From Pinus tabuliformis (lineage: Eukaryota; Streptophyta; Pinopsida; Pinales; Pinaceae): a stretch of DNA of 64,000 bases. The notes beneath the pieces were generated by a model. The model saw only the letters and a program-made list of their open reading frames with translations, searched no databases and had not been told where the DNA came from. Of the stretch, positions 1 through 9,990 are shown one piece after another. Position numbers and translations under genes: made by a program. Each line of letters opens with the position of its first letter. Within the stretch, counting starts at the first letter, position 1. Location of the stretch: assembly GCA_031772625.1 (NCBI GenBank), contig CM062818.1, positions 212,901,742-212,965,741 on the forward strand, in the 5' to 3' direction.

Positions 1-849
1 ATGCATCGCTGGTAGCAATCCATGGTCGACCCAAGATCAAGGAATTTCCTCCTACTGGGTTCTTTGGCTGAAGCACAACGAAGTCAGCAGGATATTCCCA
101 AGATTCTAATGAGATGATCACATCATCCAATACTCCTTCTGGCTTAATTTTACATCTATCTGCTAATTCAAGCATAGTGGGAGTAGGATGAAGATGGGAT
201 AACCGAAGTTGATCCATGGTTTGCTTGGTCATGATATTAATGGCTACCCCCAGATCTATAAGGACAATAGAGACAAGGAAATTACCAATTTGAATTGAGA
301 CAACATGGTTTCTAGGATCAGTATATTTTTCCATAGATACACATACTGTCATCAACTCTGTCACCCTACCAACAAATTGAATGGTTTGAGGCTCTAATTT
401 CTTCCTCCCAGGTTTCTTGAGACAGAGTTACTTAATAATTTTAGTGCAAATAGGGATCTCTTTGATGGCTTGAAGCAAAGGTATCTTAATGAAAAGATTC
501 TGAAGCTTTGATGCCAAGCTAGTCTCAGAAATGGGCTCACTTCTTTCCATCGCTAGCCTCTTTGGAAAGGGAGGATGGTTGGAAGAAGGTGGTAAGGATC
601 CAAAGGGTAAGGGCTACTTGGTGACTGCTTTCAGAGAAGAGGTAGGAGTTTCCTCTTCCCCTTTCTCTTCAACAATCACAATGGGTTGTTTCTGACTTTC
701 TGGCATTACAGTCCTCCCTGATCTTAACTAGATATCATGAACCCCAACTGGAATAGACTGATACTCAAATGATAAAGGTGGGTTTGTTACATAAATCATT
801 TGCACTACTTTGTTATTGTTAGGATTATGCATAGGTTGAGCAGGCAAAT
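1..849 (-). pseudogene. Ty3/gypsy gag-pro fragment, protease part (second half of split gene)
   Basis: Read on the minus strand, this stretch encodes the end of a retrotransposon Gag and the start of its aspartic protease. The protease signature VLIDLGVAINIMT lies near 230-285, with the D-L-G form of the active site found in some plant Ty3/gypsy lineages, followed by a typical protease body (LELADRCKIKPEGV about 120-175). The gene continues off the left edge. Its upstream half is at 7253-8736; the two were separated by the copia insertion at 850-7252, and protein similarity to the family resumes on both sides. Several stop codons are present, so it is a pseudogene. The assignment to an Athila-like lineage is inference. 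Confidence 0.8.
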
Positions 850-932
850 TGTTGGGTGTGGAGCTTGATTTTCTTTTGTATTCAAAGGTTTCAGCTGGAT
901 GTATACCCCAGGAAGACTATACACCCCTCCAT

Positions 933-1020
933 GCGGGGGGGGGTGCGGGGGGTACTTGTCCCCCCTCGCGGGGGTCTGGGGGGGTAAACCCCCCCTGGCG
1001 GGGGTTTAGGGGCAGCGCCC
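933..1020 (+). repeat. G-run/C-run array inside copia LTR
   Basis: Imperfect units of the type GCGGGGGxxTTxGGGG alternate with C runs (TTGTCCCCCC). Five or more G tracts of 4-9 bases lie within 90 bp. The same array, with a different unit number, recurs in the 3' LTR (6751-6828) and in the solo LTR (39114-39234), so it is an LTR property and not a local accident. It could form G-quadruplexes or hairpins; that is inference. Confidence 0.85.
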
Positions 1021-1160
1021 TCGAAGCTAAAAATAGATGTAGAATTTCCTTGTAAAAATCTAGTAATTTCTAGTCAATCTGGGCCATTCATTAGGTGGAT
1101 GATCTGATGGTAGAAGTTATGCTTAATTTAGGGTTTTTGCCCTAGAAGGCAACCCCTCAC

Positions 1161-1167
1161 TATATAT
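1161..1167 (+). promoter_or_regulatory. TATA-like box of copia LTR
   Basis: TATATAT sits inside the palindrome-like CCTCACTATATATGAGG, about 310 bp into the LTR. The same sequence is conserved in the 3' LTR (6967-6973). Transcription start is not determinable from sequence. Confidence 0.55.
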
Positions 1168-1448
1168 GAGGGAATTGTATTGCATCTAGATATATTGGTA
1201 TTCTGAGTGAGAAAGAGAGAGGAGATTGAGAGCGAAGAGGGTGTTACAGTGGATCTACTGTAGGTTGTATCTCTTTAGTTTGCTGGATAATATAATAAAA
1301 TAAGGACTGGCTGTTTCTCCGTGGATGTAGCCCAAACAGGGTGAACCATGTATATCTGTGTCTCTATTGTTTTATGCGTTTTTTGTGTATATATTTCTGC
1401 AATATTTTATGTGTTCCATTGCTCTGTAATATATAATTTTCTAACAAC

Positions 1449-1460
1449 TGGTATCAGATC
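1449..1460 (+). other. Primer binding site, initiator Met tRNA type
   Basis: TGGTATCAGATC begins two bases after the 5' LTR. It matches the plant initiator-Met tRNA 3' end (TGGTATCAGAGC type) except near its 3' end. This fixes the strand and the 5' end of the element. Confidence 0.85.
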
Positions 1461-1521
1461 CGAAGGTCTATTTGGTTGATAAACTCGCAAGAGAGAAGGG
1501 TTCCTGGTTCAAGTGGGAGCA

Positions 1522-2388
1522 ATGGCAGAAGATGGTAGGTTTAGGGTCAAAAAATTCAACGGCCAAAACTACCAGCTGTGGAAGATGCAAATGGAAGATT
1601 ATCTGTATCAGAGAGATCTGTACCTACCATTGAGCAGAAAGACAATGAAGCCGACGAGTATTACATACATAGAATGGGATATTCTTGACAGAAAGGCACT
1701 TGGAACAATACGGCTGTGCCTAGCGGCGTCGGTAGCATTTAATATTTCAAAGGAAACGACAACATAGGGTTTAATGTCGGCATTATCCAAACTATATGAA
1801 AAACCCTTGGCATCAAATAAGGTATTTCTTATGAAGCATTTATTTAATATGAAGATGTTAGAAGGTGGATCTGTTGCAGACCATTTAAATTATTTTAATA
1901 CAGTTACAAGTTAGTTAAGTTCTGTAGGGGTGAATTTTGATGATGAAGGTAGGGATCTGTTATTTCTATGCTCATTTCCAGAAAGTTGGAATGGTTTAGT
2001 TATGGCCATTAGCAACTCTATCTCTAGATCTAGTACTTTAAAGTTTGATGATGTTGTCGGTGCAATCCTTAGAGAGGAAATGTGACAGAAAAGCTTTGGT
2101 GAGACCTTAGGTAATGCTTTGACTGCAGAGATTAGGGGAAGAAAAATGGAAAGAGGAAAGAGCTCTGGATATCGCAGTAAGTCAAGAAAAGGCAGATCCA
2201 AGTCCAGATCGGGGATAGTGTACTGGAAATGTGGGAAGAGAGGACACCTGAAGAAATACTGCAAGTCTCGGAAGGGAAAAGAAGGAGATGCGCAGCAAGA
2301 AAATAATCATGAAGCGAATGTAACAGGTGATGTGTTGCAATATGCTTTTATTCTTTCATTAGAAATATTATTGATGCCTGGGTGGTAG
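1522..2388 (+). pseudogene. copia Gag (capsid + zinc knuckle), broken
   Basis: Translation from ATG 1522 gives a copia-type Gag with the N-terminal FNGQNYQLWKMQME segment. In-frame stops at about 1765 and 1911 (TAG) and 2083 (TGA) interrupt it. A basic region follows, with a zinc knuckle YWKCGKRGHLKKYC at about 2221-2262. The first Cys of the CX2CX4HX4C knuckle is Tyr here (TGC to TAC), so the knuckle would be defective. Gag packages the element RNA in cytoplasmic particles. A frame change separates it from the protease. Confidence 0.85.
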
Positions 2389-3003
2389 ATTTAGGGGCCT
2401 CATTCCATGCCACACCTGATAGGAAACATTTTCACGATTATGTTCAAGGAGATTTTGGACAGGTTCGATTGGGTGATGATAAACCTTGTAAAATCATTGG
2501 AATGGGTACAATTTTCATAAAAAAGTAGAATGGAAATCAATGGCTATTGAAGGAGGTAAGGCATGTTCCAGATCTGAAGAAAAATCTGATTTCAACATGG
2601 TAGTTTGGAGGTGAAGGTTACGTAACTACTTTCACAAATAAAACTTGGAAGGTCACTAAAGGATCCTTGGTAATAGCGAAAGGAGGAAAGGTTGGTACAT
2701 TGTATTTATGCAATGGTATTTCTAATTCTCTTAATGCTTTAACCTCTACAGGAGAAGATACAACATTGTGGCATCATAGGCTCGAGCACATGAGTGAGAA
2801 GGGGATGCAGATTCTTCACTCAAGAAATTTGTTGCCAGGTTTGAAGCATATTGATTTAAAATTCTGTGAGAATTGTGTTTATGGAAAACAGAAGAGAGTC
2901 AGATTCCTTAGAGTTGGGAAAGAAAAGAAGAGCAAAAAATTAGAGCTTGTGCATACAGATGTATGGGGACCTGCTCAGGTATCATCTCTTGGTGGCTCTC
3001 GTT
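2376..3003 (+). pseudogene. copia protease and integrase N-terminal part
   Basis: One frame runs from 2376 to the insertion point at 3003. The protease active site reads VVDLGASFHAT (Asp codon 2388-2390); the usual D-S/T-G is D-L-G here, a TCA-to-TTA type change. TAG stops occur at about 2526 and 2604. The integrase zinc domain follows: WHHRLEHMSEKG (His pair near 2770) and CENCVYGKQ (near 2865). Then comes the first catalytic Asp in LVHTDVWGP at about 2945-2970. The frame ends abruptly in the codon pair Ser-Arg at the insertion. Confidence 0.85.
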
Positions 3004-4155
3004 CAATGATAATTTTAGGGGCGAATGTTCGCCCTTTGGCAAAATTAAGGGGTTTTAAATTTTTAGTGGGCGAATATTTTGTATCATAGTACATTTTTAC
3101 AAATCACCTCAAATAGCCCACCTTATTTTAAGGGAGAGGGTAAAAAAGGTAAATTTAGCCCTTGAAATTAGGACTTACAACCTTCCATTCGCCCATTTTC
3201 AAGAATAGGTTTTATTTAAGTGAATCCTATGGGCCAAATACCATATTTATAAAAGAGGTATGGTAAATTAATAAAAATATAAATAAATGAGAGGTATGGT
3301 AAATAAATAAAACATTTTTTATATTTACTCTATAAGTCACCTTATATACATGTAAGGGTGTAAACAAATAAAAATATAAGTAAAGTGGAGGTATGGTAAA
3401 TAAATAAAATGTCTTTTTATACTTACTCAAAAGGTATGGTAAATAAATAAAAATATAAATAAACTAGACGTATCGTAAATAAATAAAACCTCTTTTTATA
3501 TTTAGTCCATAACCCTCATTCTATTTATGAAGGCTCAAGAAAGAGGTTTTATTTAAGTGAATCCTATGGGCCAAATACCATATTTGTAAAAGAGGTATGG
3601 TAAATTAATAAAAATATAAATAAAACATTTTTTTATATTTACTCCATAAGTCACCTTATATTTACGAACACTCAAAAAATGGGTTATATTTAGGTGAAAC
3701 CTATGGCCAAAATACTATGGGACAAATACCATGGACTAGATTGTTATTAATACCATGCAAAAAACTATTATTAACCCTAATATTAGAATGAATAAAAATA
3801 GAAATGGCACATGGTATTGACGCATGGTATTCACCAAAATGGCACATGGTATTGACCCATGGTATTCACCTGAAATGTAGCCTATTTAAATGGGGGAATT
3901 AAACCAGCATGTAGCCTATGCTAAGATTCACTAGGAGTTTACAAAGTTTTATTATTTAGTGAAAGACTCGCCAAGATCTTACAAGATATTATAATTGAGT
4001 AAAATATTCGCCATGCCTGGTGAGAGATTCGCCAAAAATTATATATACATATTATATTATTGATAAAATTGCCTTCAATTTTTCCTATATACCATGGAGA
4101 TTCGCCCATTTATTATATTTATAAATTTAGGGGGGGTTCTTAAAATTTTCCCTAG
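3004..4155. mobile_element. Non-autonomous insertion in copia integrase (MITE-like, 7-bp TSD)
   Basis: A 1152-bp AT-rich segment interrupts the integrase codons for Gly-Gly-Ser-Arg / Tyr-Tyr-Val-Thr. It is bounded by identical 7-mers tctcgtt at 2997-3003 and 4156-4162; extending one base gives 7/8 identity. Its ends share weak inverted similarity (AATTTTAGGGG near the left end; CCCCCC...AAAATTTTCC near the right) and both subterminal regions carry GGGCGAAT/ATTCGCCC. There is no plausible ORF. A 7-8 bp target duplication would suit a hAT-like element, but the ends are not a clear CA...TG, so the class is uncertain. Confidence 0.7.
3208..3680. repeat. Internal tandem duplication in the insertion, period about 337 bp
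   Basis: The segment GGTTTTATTTAAGTGAATCC starts at 3208 and again at 3545. It is followed in both copies by the same GGTATGGTAAATxAATAAAA units and a TATTTACTcxATAAGTCACC segment. Shorter GGTATGGTAAATAAATAAAA units recur several times between the copies. A second small repeat (CATGGTATT...CACC) lies at about 3805-3870. Confidence 0.7.
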
Positions 4156-4829
4156 TCTCGTTATTATGTTACTTTTATTGATGATGCAACCAGAAAAATG
4201 TGGATTTATTGTATTCGAAATAAATCTAATGTATTTGATACTTTCAAGGAATGGAAAGCTTTGGTTGAAAATGAGACAGGGAAAGGGTTGAAGTGTCTCA
4301 GATCAGATAATGGAGGTGAATATTGCAGCAAAGATTTTGATAGGTACTGTTTTGAGAATGGAATTTGCAGAGAGAAGACAGTTCCAGGAACACCACAAGA
4401 AAATGGTGTGTCAGAAAGGATGAACATGGAGCGTGCAAGGTGCATGAGATTGCATGCAAGATTGGCTTTACAATTTTGGGCAGATGCTGTAGATACTATT
4501 TTTTATCTAATAAACAGAGGGCCTTCAAGTTCCAAGGATGGTGGTATTCCAGAGGAGGCATGGACATGTAAAAAGGTGAACTACTCATTTTTAAAGACAT
4601 TTGGTTGTGAAGTCTTTATCCACATTAATAAAGAAAATAGAACAAAGCTTGAGGCAAAATCAAAGAAATGTACTTTATTGGATATGGTGTTAATGATTTT
4701 GGTTATCGCTTATATGATTATGAAAATCACAAAATCATTAGGAGAAAAGATGTAATATTCAATGAAAAGGTCTTGTATAAGAATCAGTTGTAGGAAAAGA
4801 AACAAGAAAAAGAAAACAGAGAATACACA
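4156..4829 (+). pseudogene. copia integrase core, second half
   Basis: Translation resumes exactly after the insertion with YYVTFIDDATRKMW. It continues through the second catalytic Asp (RSDNGGEY, about 4297-4320) and the Glu (ENGVSER, about 4399-4420). The D-D-E triad is therefore intact in sequence, but the insertion separates the first Asp from the rest. A frameshift near 4673 (KKCT followed by a shift) moves the C-terminal region into the frame used by RT. Integrase would join the cDNA to host DNA in the nucleus. Confidence 0.85.
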
Positions 4830-5894
4830 GTGCTTGATGATATCACAGGAAAAGTGATGGTGCCTAAAAATCATAATGATCAACAACCAGAACAACAACC
4901 ACAACAGCGACAAGCACTTCAAACACCTGAAAGTGGTGTTAGAAGATCTACCAGGATAAGTAGACCCCCTAAACGATACTCTCCTTCATTATATTATGTA
5001 TTGTTGACTGATTCTGGTGAACCAGAATGTTATGAAGAAGTAGTGCAGGTAGAAACCAGGAAGAAGTGGGAGCAAGCAATGAAAGAAGAGATGGACTCCT
5101 TAGCACATAACCAGATTTGGGACTTAGTCAGGTTACCTGTAGGTAAAACAGCATTTCAGAATAAATGGGTTTACAAGCTGAAGGAAGAAGATGGAGGAAA
5201 ACAGAGGTACAAAGCTAGACTTGTGGTGAAGGGGTTTGCACAGAAGAAAGATATTGATTTTGATGAAATATTTTCTCCTATTGTGAAAATGACTTCAATC
5301 AGAACTATTTTAAGTCTAGTAGCAGTTGAAGATTTTCATCTTGTGTAGTTAGATGTAAAGACAACCTTTCTCCATGGGGATTTGGAGGAAGAGATATATA
5401 TGCAGCAGCCACAAGGATATGAGGTAAAAGGGAAGGAGAAACTAGTGTGCAGGTTGAAGAAGAGCTTGTATGGCTTAAAATAGGCTCCAAGGTAGTGGTA
5501 TCTAAAATTTGACAGGTTTATGTCTGAACAAGGTTATACTAGATGTCACTCTGATCATTGTGTTTATCTCAAAAGGCAAAATGATGGAAACTATATTATA
5601 TTATTATTGTATGCAGATGACATTCTTGTTGTAGGTTATAACATGCAGGAAATAAATGTGCTCAAAAGGAAATTGGCAAACTCATTTGCAATGAAGGATT
5701 TGGGTGCTGCAAAACAAATCCTTGGTATGAGAATAACTAGAGACAGGAAGAATCGCAAATTAACATTGTCTCAAAGTGAGTACATAGAAAAGGTGTTGAA
5801 AATATTTAATATGTAGAATGAAAAACCAGTTAGTATACCTTTGGCTAGCCATTTCAAATTAAGTAAGGAGGCGTGTCCCAAGACTTAGGAAGAA
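4830..5894 (+). pseudogene. copia reverse transcriptase
   Basis: The RT domain begins around ETRKKWEQAMKEEMDSL (about 5050) and includes NKWVYKLK, the polymerase motif YADD at 5610-5621 (both Asp present) and LGMRITRDR. One frame runs through RT and RNase H, broken by TAG at 5346, 5481, 5493, 5814 and 5886. Each stop sits where a Gln codon fits (for example SLYGLK-stop-APR-stop-WY). The catalytic residues survive although the gene is dead. Confidence 0.9.
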
Positions 5895-6572
5895 ATGGAT
5901 CATATGTCTAAAGTTCCATATGCATCAGCAGTTGGAAGCTTAATGTATGCAATGGTCTGCACAAGGCTTGATATTGCACATGCAGTGGGAGTTGTAAGTA
6001 GGTACATGAATCATCCAAGAAAAGAACATTGGATGGCAGTGAAGTGGATTCTCAGGTATTTGAGAGGTACCACAAATCAAGCATTATGCTTTGGTGGTTC
6101 AAACATTGCTCTACAGGGATATGTTGATGCAGATGTGGCAGGTGAAAGAGATAACAAGGGGATCACTACAAGATATGTATTTACTGTAGGTGGAACAGTT
6201 GTCAGCTGGGTTTCAAAAATCTAAAGTGTTGTTGCACTTTCAACAACAGAAGCAGAGTATGTTGCTGCTACAGAGGCTAGTAAAGAAATGATTTGGTTAC
6301 AAAGGTTTCTGGATGAATTGGGTAAGAAGAAGGAGTTGAGCAGGTTATACATTGTTAGCCAGAGTGCCATACATGTTTCAAAGAACTCTGCATTTCATTC
6401 CAAGACTAAACATATATAGCTCAAGTACCATTTCATACGGTCAGCATTGGAGGATGGACAGTTGAAGCTGGAAAAGGTACACACTAGCCAAAATCCTGCA
6501 GATATGCTAACAAAAGTTGTAACCAGGGAGAAACTGAGAACCTGCTCAGTTTCAATTGGTCTTCAAGTATGA
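5895..6572 (+). pseudogene. copia RNase H and pol C-terminus
   Basis: This is continuous with RT in the same frame. It starts VPYASAVGSLMYAMVCTRLDIA, then has the RNase H Asp-containing GYVDADVAG and the TEAEYVAATEA segment (about 6250-6280). Stops occur at 6222 (TAA) and 6417 (TAG), both explicable as Gln codons. The reading frame ends at a TGA at 6570-6572, about 100 bp before the 3' LTR. Confidence 0.88.
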
Positions 6573-6657
6573 TGAAGAAGATGAGAAACAGCCAGGCCCA
6601 AAGTGGAGTCATTGTCTAGCAAATGAGGTAGTGATGGAGTTGCTATAATCAGTCTCC

Positions 6658-6668
6658 AAGTGGGAGAT
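6658..6668 (+). other. Polypurine tract of copia element
   Basis: AAGTGGGAGAT lies directly before the TG of the 3' LTR, the usual place and composition for the plus-strand primer of copia elements. Confidence 0.85.
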
Positions 6669-7252
6669 TGTTGGGTGTGGAGCCTGATTTTATTTTGTAT
6701 TCAAAGGTTTCAACTAGATGTATACCCCAGGAAGACTGTGCACTCCTCCACGTGCGGGGGACTTGTCCCCCCCGCGGGGGTCTGGGAGCCAGCGGTCCCC
6801 CACCGGGGGTTTGGGGGCAGCGCCCCCGAAGCTAAAAATAGATGTAAAATTACCTTATAAAAGTCTAGTAATTTCTAATCAATCTGGGCCATTTATTAGG
6901 CAGATGATCTGACGGTAGAAGTTATGTTTAATTTAGGGTTTTTTGCCCTAGAAGGCAACCCCTCACTATATATGAGGGAATTGTATTGCGTCTAGATATA
7001 TTGGTATTCTGAGTGAGAAAGAGAGAGGAGATTGAGAGCGAAGAGAGTGTTACAGCAGATCTGTTGTAGGTTGTATCTCGTCAGTTTGCTAGATAATATA
7101 ATAAAATAAAGACTTGTTGTTTCTCTGTGGATGTAGCCCAAACTGGGTGAACCACGTATATCTGTGTCTCTCTTGTTTTATGCATTTTCTGTGTATATAT
7201 TTCTTCAATATTTTATGTGTTCCATTGCTCTGTAATATATAATTTTCTAACA
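6669..7252 (+). repeat. 3' LTR of the copia element
   Basis: This 584-bp LTR is a direct repeat of 850-1446 and ends CA at 7252. The length difference lies mainly in the G-rich array (6751-6828), which has fewer units than the 5' copy. Confidence 0.95.
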
Positions 7253-8736
7253 CAACTAAGGGGGTCGAAAGGGCGGAGGTAAAGGCAATGGTGGAGTAGA
7301 CTGACTCGGAAGTTGCGGCATTGAATTTTGTGTATGAGGATATGATTGCATTGATGGCTGGTAGGAATATGAAGAATGAGTTGGCCCTCTCCAACCTTGC
7401 TGCCATGGTTGAGAAGGTTGCCCATGCTAATATTGATTTCCATACTGTCATTGCTGATTAGTGTTAGGATAATAATATGCATGTGAATGATAACCAAAAT
7501 AATGTGGAGAAAATTCAAGAGCCATACCTGCACCTACCTGAGGCCAATTTCTTCTTGCTCCCATAGCATTCAAGTATTCAGCTTCAGGTTGCCCTCCTGT
7601 AAATACAACTTTAAGTCTTGGTATGGAGGGACATTTTTTAGTGGTATGGTCCTATGCACAAATAGCACACTTATTAGTTTCTTTTAAATTAAGAGGACAC
7701 TCTTTAGGCGGATGTTTATCTATACATTTAAGACAGAAAATACATAGTGACTCTTGTTCTTTTATAAGTTTTTGCTTAAATTTTAAAGAGTCCAACTATT
7801 TAGAAACAACATTCATTATATCAATTTTCATGTTTTCCATTTTATTTTCTAGTGCAATAATCATAGCATCAGTAGATTCAGTTTTTATATTTCTATTTCG
7901 AGTTCCTCTACCGGATCTATATTGTTTTCTTGAAAATTTCTTGCATAATTCACAAATTTGATCAAAAGTTTGCTGAGAGATGTCACCTTGTCCCAGCAGA
8001 TTTAGATTATTTCTAGCATTATTAGTAAGTCCTCTTAAGAACAAGGTTCTAATAGTGCTGGAATCAAGCTTAAGTTTCAACCTTTGCAAAATATACAGAA
8101 ATGTTTCTAAGTAATCTTCAAGAGTTTCATCATCATCCTGTATGATCATAAAAATTTCATCTTGTATGTCTTGAGTTTTGCAATATTCCTGATATTTAGA
8201 CAAAACACTCTCTTCATCTGTTCCCAAGAGGTTATAGAGTTTCCTCTTAGCCCCATGAACCAGTGCAAGGCTGAGTGCTTGAGGGTAGCAGGAAATAATC
8301 TTAATTTCTGAGCATCAGTTGAATAATCATAACTTCTACACAAAATATCAAACTCGAATAGAAAAGAGTTAGGGTCTTCATGAACTTTACCATGAAAATG
8401 GGGGAGAGCAGATGGTGGAATATTCTTCATCTATGCCACAGTATTAGGATCCATAATTGGAAACACAAAAGTGGATTGTTCTTCGCTTACCTAATCCTGG
8501 TTTTCACCAGACCCTTCCACATAAATTTCATGATCTGCCATTGTCTCTTTCTTACTCTCGACAGGTTGAACCACACCTGAGTTGTTGTCACCAGAATCCA
8601 GGTGGATTGTTCCTGTCTGATGGGTTTTATTGGGCTTCCTTCTCACAGAAGGAGACCCAATATCAGAATTATTTTCAAAATTATTTTGGCCCTTAGTGGG
8701 CTTTGAACCCCTACCTTTCCTAGGCATGCATTTCAA
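7253..8736 (-). pseudogene. Ty3/gypsy Gag, first half of the split gag-pro gene
   Basis: On the minus strand, from about 8736 downwards, there is a linker and then the capsid domain: PPSALPHFHGKVHEDPNSFL (about 8410), LCRSYDYSTDAQKLRLFPAT, ALHWFMGLRGNSITSWEQM, and then DDDETLEDYLETFLYILQRLK with LFLRGLTNNARNNLNLLGQG. A zinc-knuckle-like Cys cluster (CIFCLKCIDKH, about 7700-7760) and a Pro/Gln-rich tail follow, ending at the copia insertion. The protease half is at 1-849. A frame break at about 8225 and scattered stops mark it as a pseudogene. Gag forms the particle of this gypsy element. Confidence 0.88.
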
Positions 8737-8900
8737 AGAAAGAAAAACAACAAGTAATTTCTAATAAAAAGATGCTGCCAGAAATCAATTAACACCAGTA
8801 AAATTCCTTCAAAAGGGAAATCTTTACCAAACAATACTGAAAGAATAAAGGAAAATTACCTCTATTGTACAATCAGAAAATTCTTACCAAATCAAATCAC

Positions 8901-8919
8901 CTCCCTAGCAATGGTGCCA
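8901..8919 (-). other. Primer binding site of minus-strand gypsy element
   Basis: The minus strand reads TGGCACCATTGCTAGGGAG just inside the LTR boundary. This resembles the TGGCGCCGTTGCCGGGGA-type PBS used by many plant gypsy elements (commonly assigned to tRNA-Asp), with a few C-to-T changes. Confidence 0.75.
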
Positions 8920-8922
8920 AAA

Positions 8923-9990
8923 TGTTGGGTGCAGGAATTACACTTCAGTAAACTCCTCAACACTTAAATTGTCATCCTGGGGGATCTGTAAACTTAGAGA
9001 CGAAGCACAGTAAATTCCAGAGATAGTATGAATGTCTTTAGTATCAATCCCTACTTTCTTCAAAGGAAAGGTTGCAGAATCAAACTATAGAGGAAAAGTC
9101 AACTTGAATTGCCAGAAATAATCTAAGACTGGAACAAAAGAAAATGCATTTGTAAAAGAGATTTAGATGAAAAGGGAAATCACTCTAGCTGATTGTTGAC
9201 TAACTACTGAGTGTGTGTTTCTTTCAGCAAAGACACTTTAGCAGTCTTCAATAGATGGGCCCTTCAAACCTGCTTATATAAAGATTTCCTTCTCGCAAGA
9301 ATCTATCTTGCACTAGTGCAGGAATAGAGATTTATGCTGAGGGTGTAAAATGATGTTTGTACTAAAAGTGCTTTTTCTTTCGTGTAAGGTCCAGACTTTC
9401 TCAAGTCTAGAGAACTCAATCCAAGCAACAAGAAACTAGTTCTTGTGCCAGACTAGAGCTTCTTACACTTTAACTTTTAATCCTTGAAATCAATGCTTAA
9501 CTACTGCAAGTGTTAAAAGGCCAAATTGCATAAAAGGGTGACTGTTTCTAAGTTTATCAAATTGCAGAAAGAAAGAAACAATCCTTGTAATCTATCCTGT
9601 TATGAAATATCAGTGAAAGCAAGAAAGTTGTTAGAAACAACTTAAAAAGAATTACAGCATCACACAATCTTGCATTGGTGCATGAATGGTCCTTCTACTT
9701 TAAACTAGGCAGAAAACTAAATCAAACAAATTTGCAGAAAGTGAATAGCACACCAACGTGCACTGGTGCAGGTAATTTCTCCTGCTTAGACCAGGCGGGG
9801 GAAACCAATCCAAATGTGCAGAAAGTGAATAGCACACCAACGTGCACTGGTGCTGGTAATTTCTCCTGCTCAGACCAAGTGGGGAAAACTAGTTGAAATC
9901 AGATGCAAGAAAAGGAAATTTAATTACTTCATGTGGCAGATCTACTCTCACTCAAACAGGAATTTAAAGGTTGTAAAGTAAATCACACTT
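8923..9990 (-). repeat. 5' LTR of minus-strand gypsy element (outer end approximate)
   Basis: The inner edge is clear: TGTTGGGTGCAGG begins at 8923, three bases from the PBS. On the minus strand the region holds a TATA-like box (TTTATATAAGCAGG, about 9270-9283) followed by an R-U5-like leader up to the PBS. The outer edge is not defined, because the partner LTR lies outside the window; 9990 is an estimate. It contains an 84-bp tandem duplication. Confidence 0.65.
9733..9900. repeat. 84-bp tandem duplication in the LTR U3 region
   Basis: Two copies start TGCAGAAAGTGAATAGCACA at 9733 and 9817. Each holds ACCAACGTGCACTGGTGC followed by GGTAATTTCTCCTGCT. They differ at only a few positions. U3 tandem units often act as enhancers in LTRs; here that is inference. 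Confidence 0.85.

Larger units (their letters stand above)
850..1446 (+). repeat. 5' LTR of the copia element
   Basis: This 597-bp LTR starts TG and ends CA and is a direct repeat of 6669-7252. It contains a G-rich array near its start, a TATA-like box inside a short palindrome, and an AT-rich end with the run ataatataataaaataa-like sequence upstream of the putative polyadenylation region. Confidence 0.95.
850..7252 (+). mobile_element. Ty1/copia LTR retrotransposon, full-length but decayed
   Basis: A complete copia element of 6.4 kb has two LTRs beginning TGTTGGGTGTGG and ending TTTTCTAACA, an initiator-Met PBS, a gag-PR-INT-RT-RNaseH order typical of Ty1/copia, and a PPT directly before the 3' LTR. 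The flanking 5-mers are caaat (845-849) and caact (7253-7257), a target duplication with one mismatch. It inserted into the gag-pro gene of a minus-strand gypsy element. The LTRs differ at roughly 6-7% of positions over their last 410 bp by eye count, so the insertion is not recent. A 1.15-kb secondary insertion lies within integrase. A solo LTR of the same family is at 39036-46327. Confidence 0.95.

Noticed and set aside
3208..3680. Possible satellite array
   Set aside because: Only two long copies, confined within the inserted element.
7487..8696. Plus-strand ORFs over the gag region
   Set aside because: They are antisense shadows of the minus-strand gypsy Gag, which has the domain evidence.
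9733..9900. Possible CRISPR-like repeat unit
   Set aside because: Only two copies, contiguous with no spacers, inside a plant LTR.
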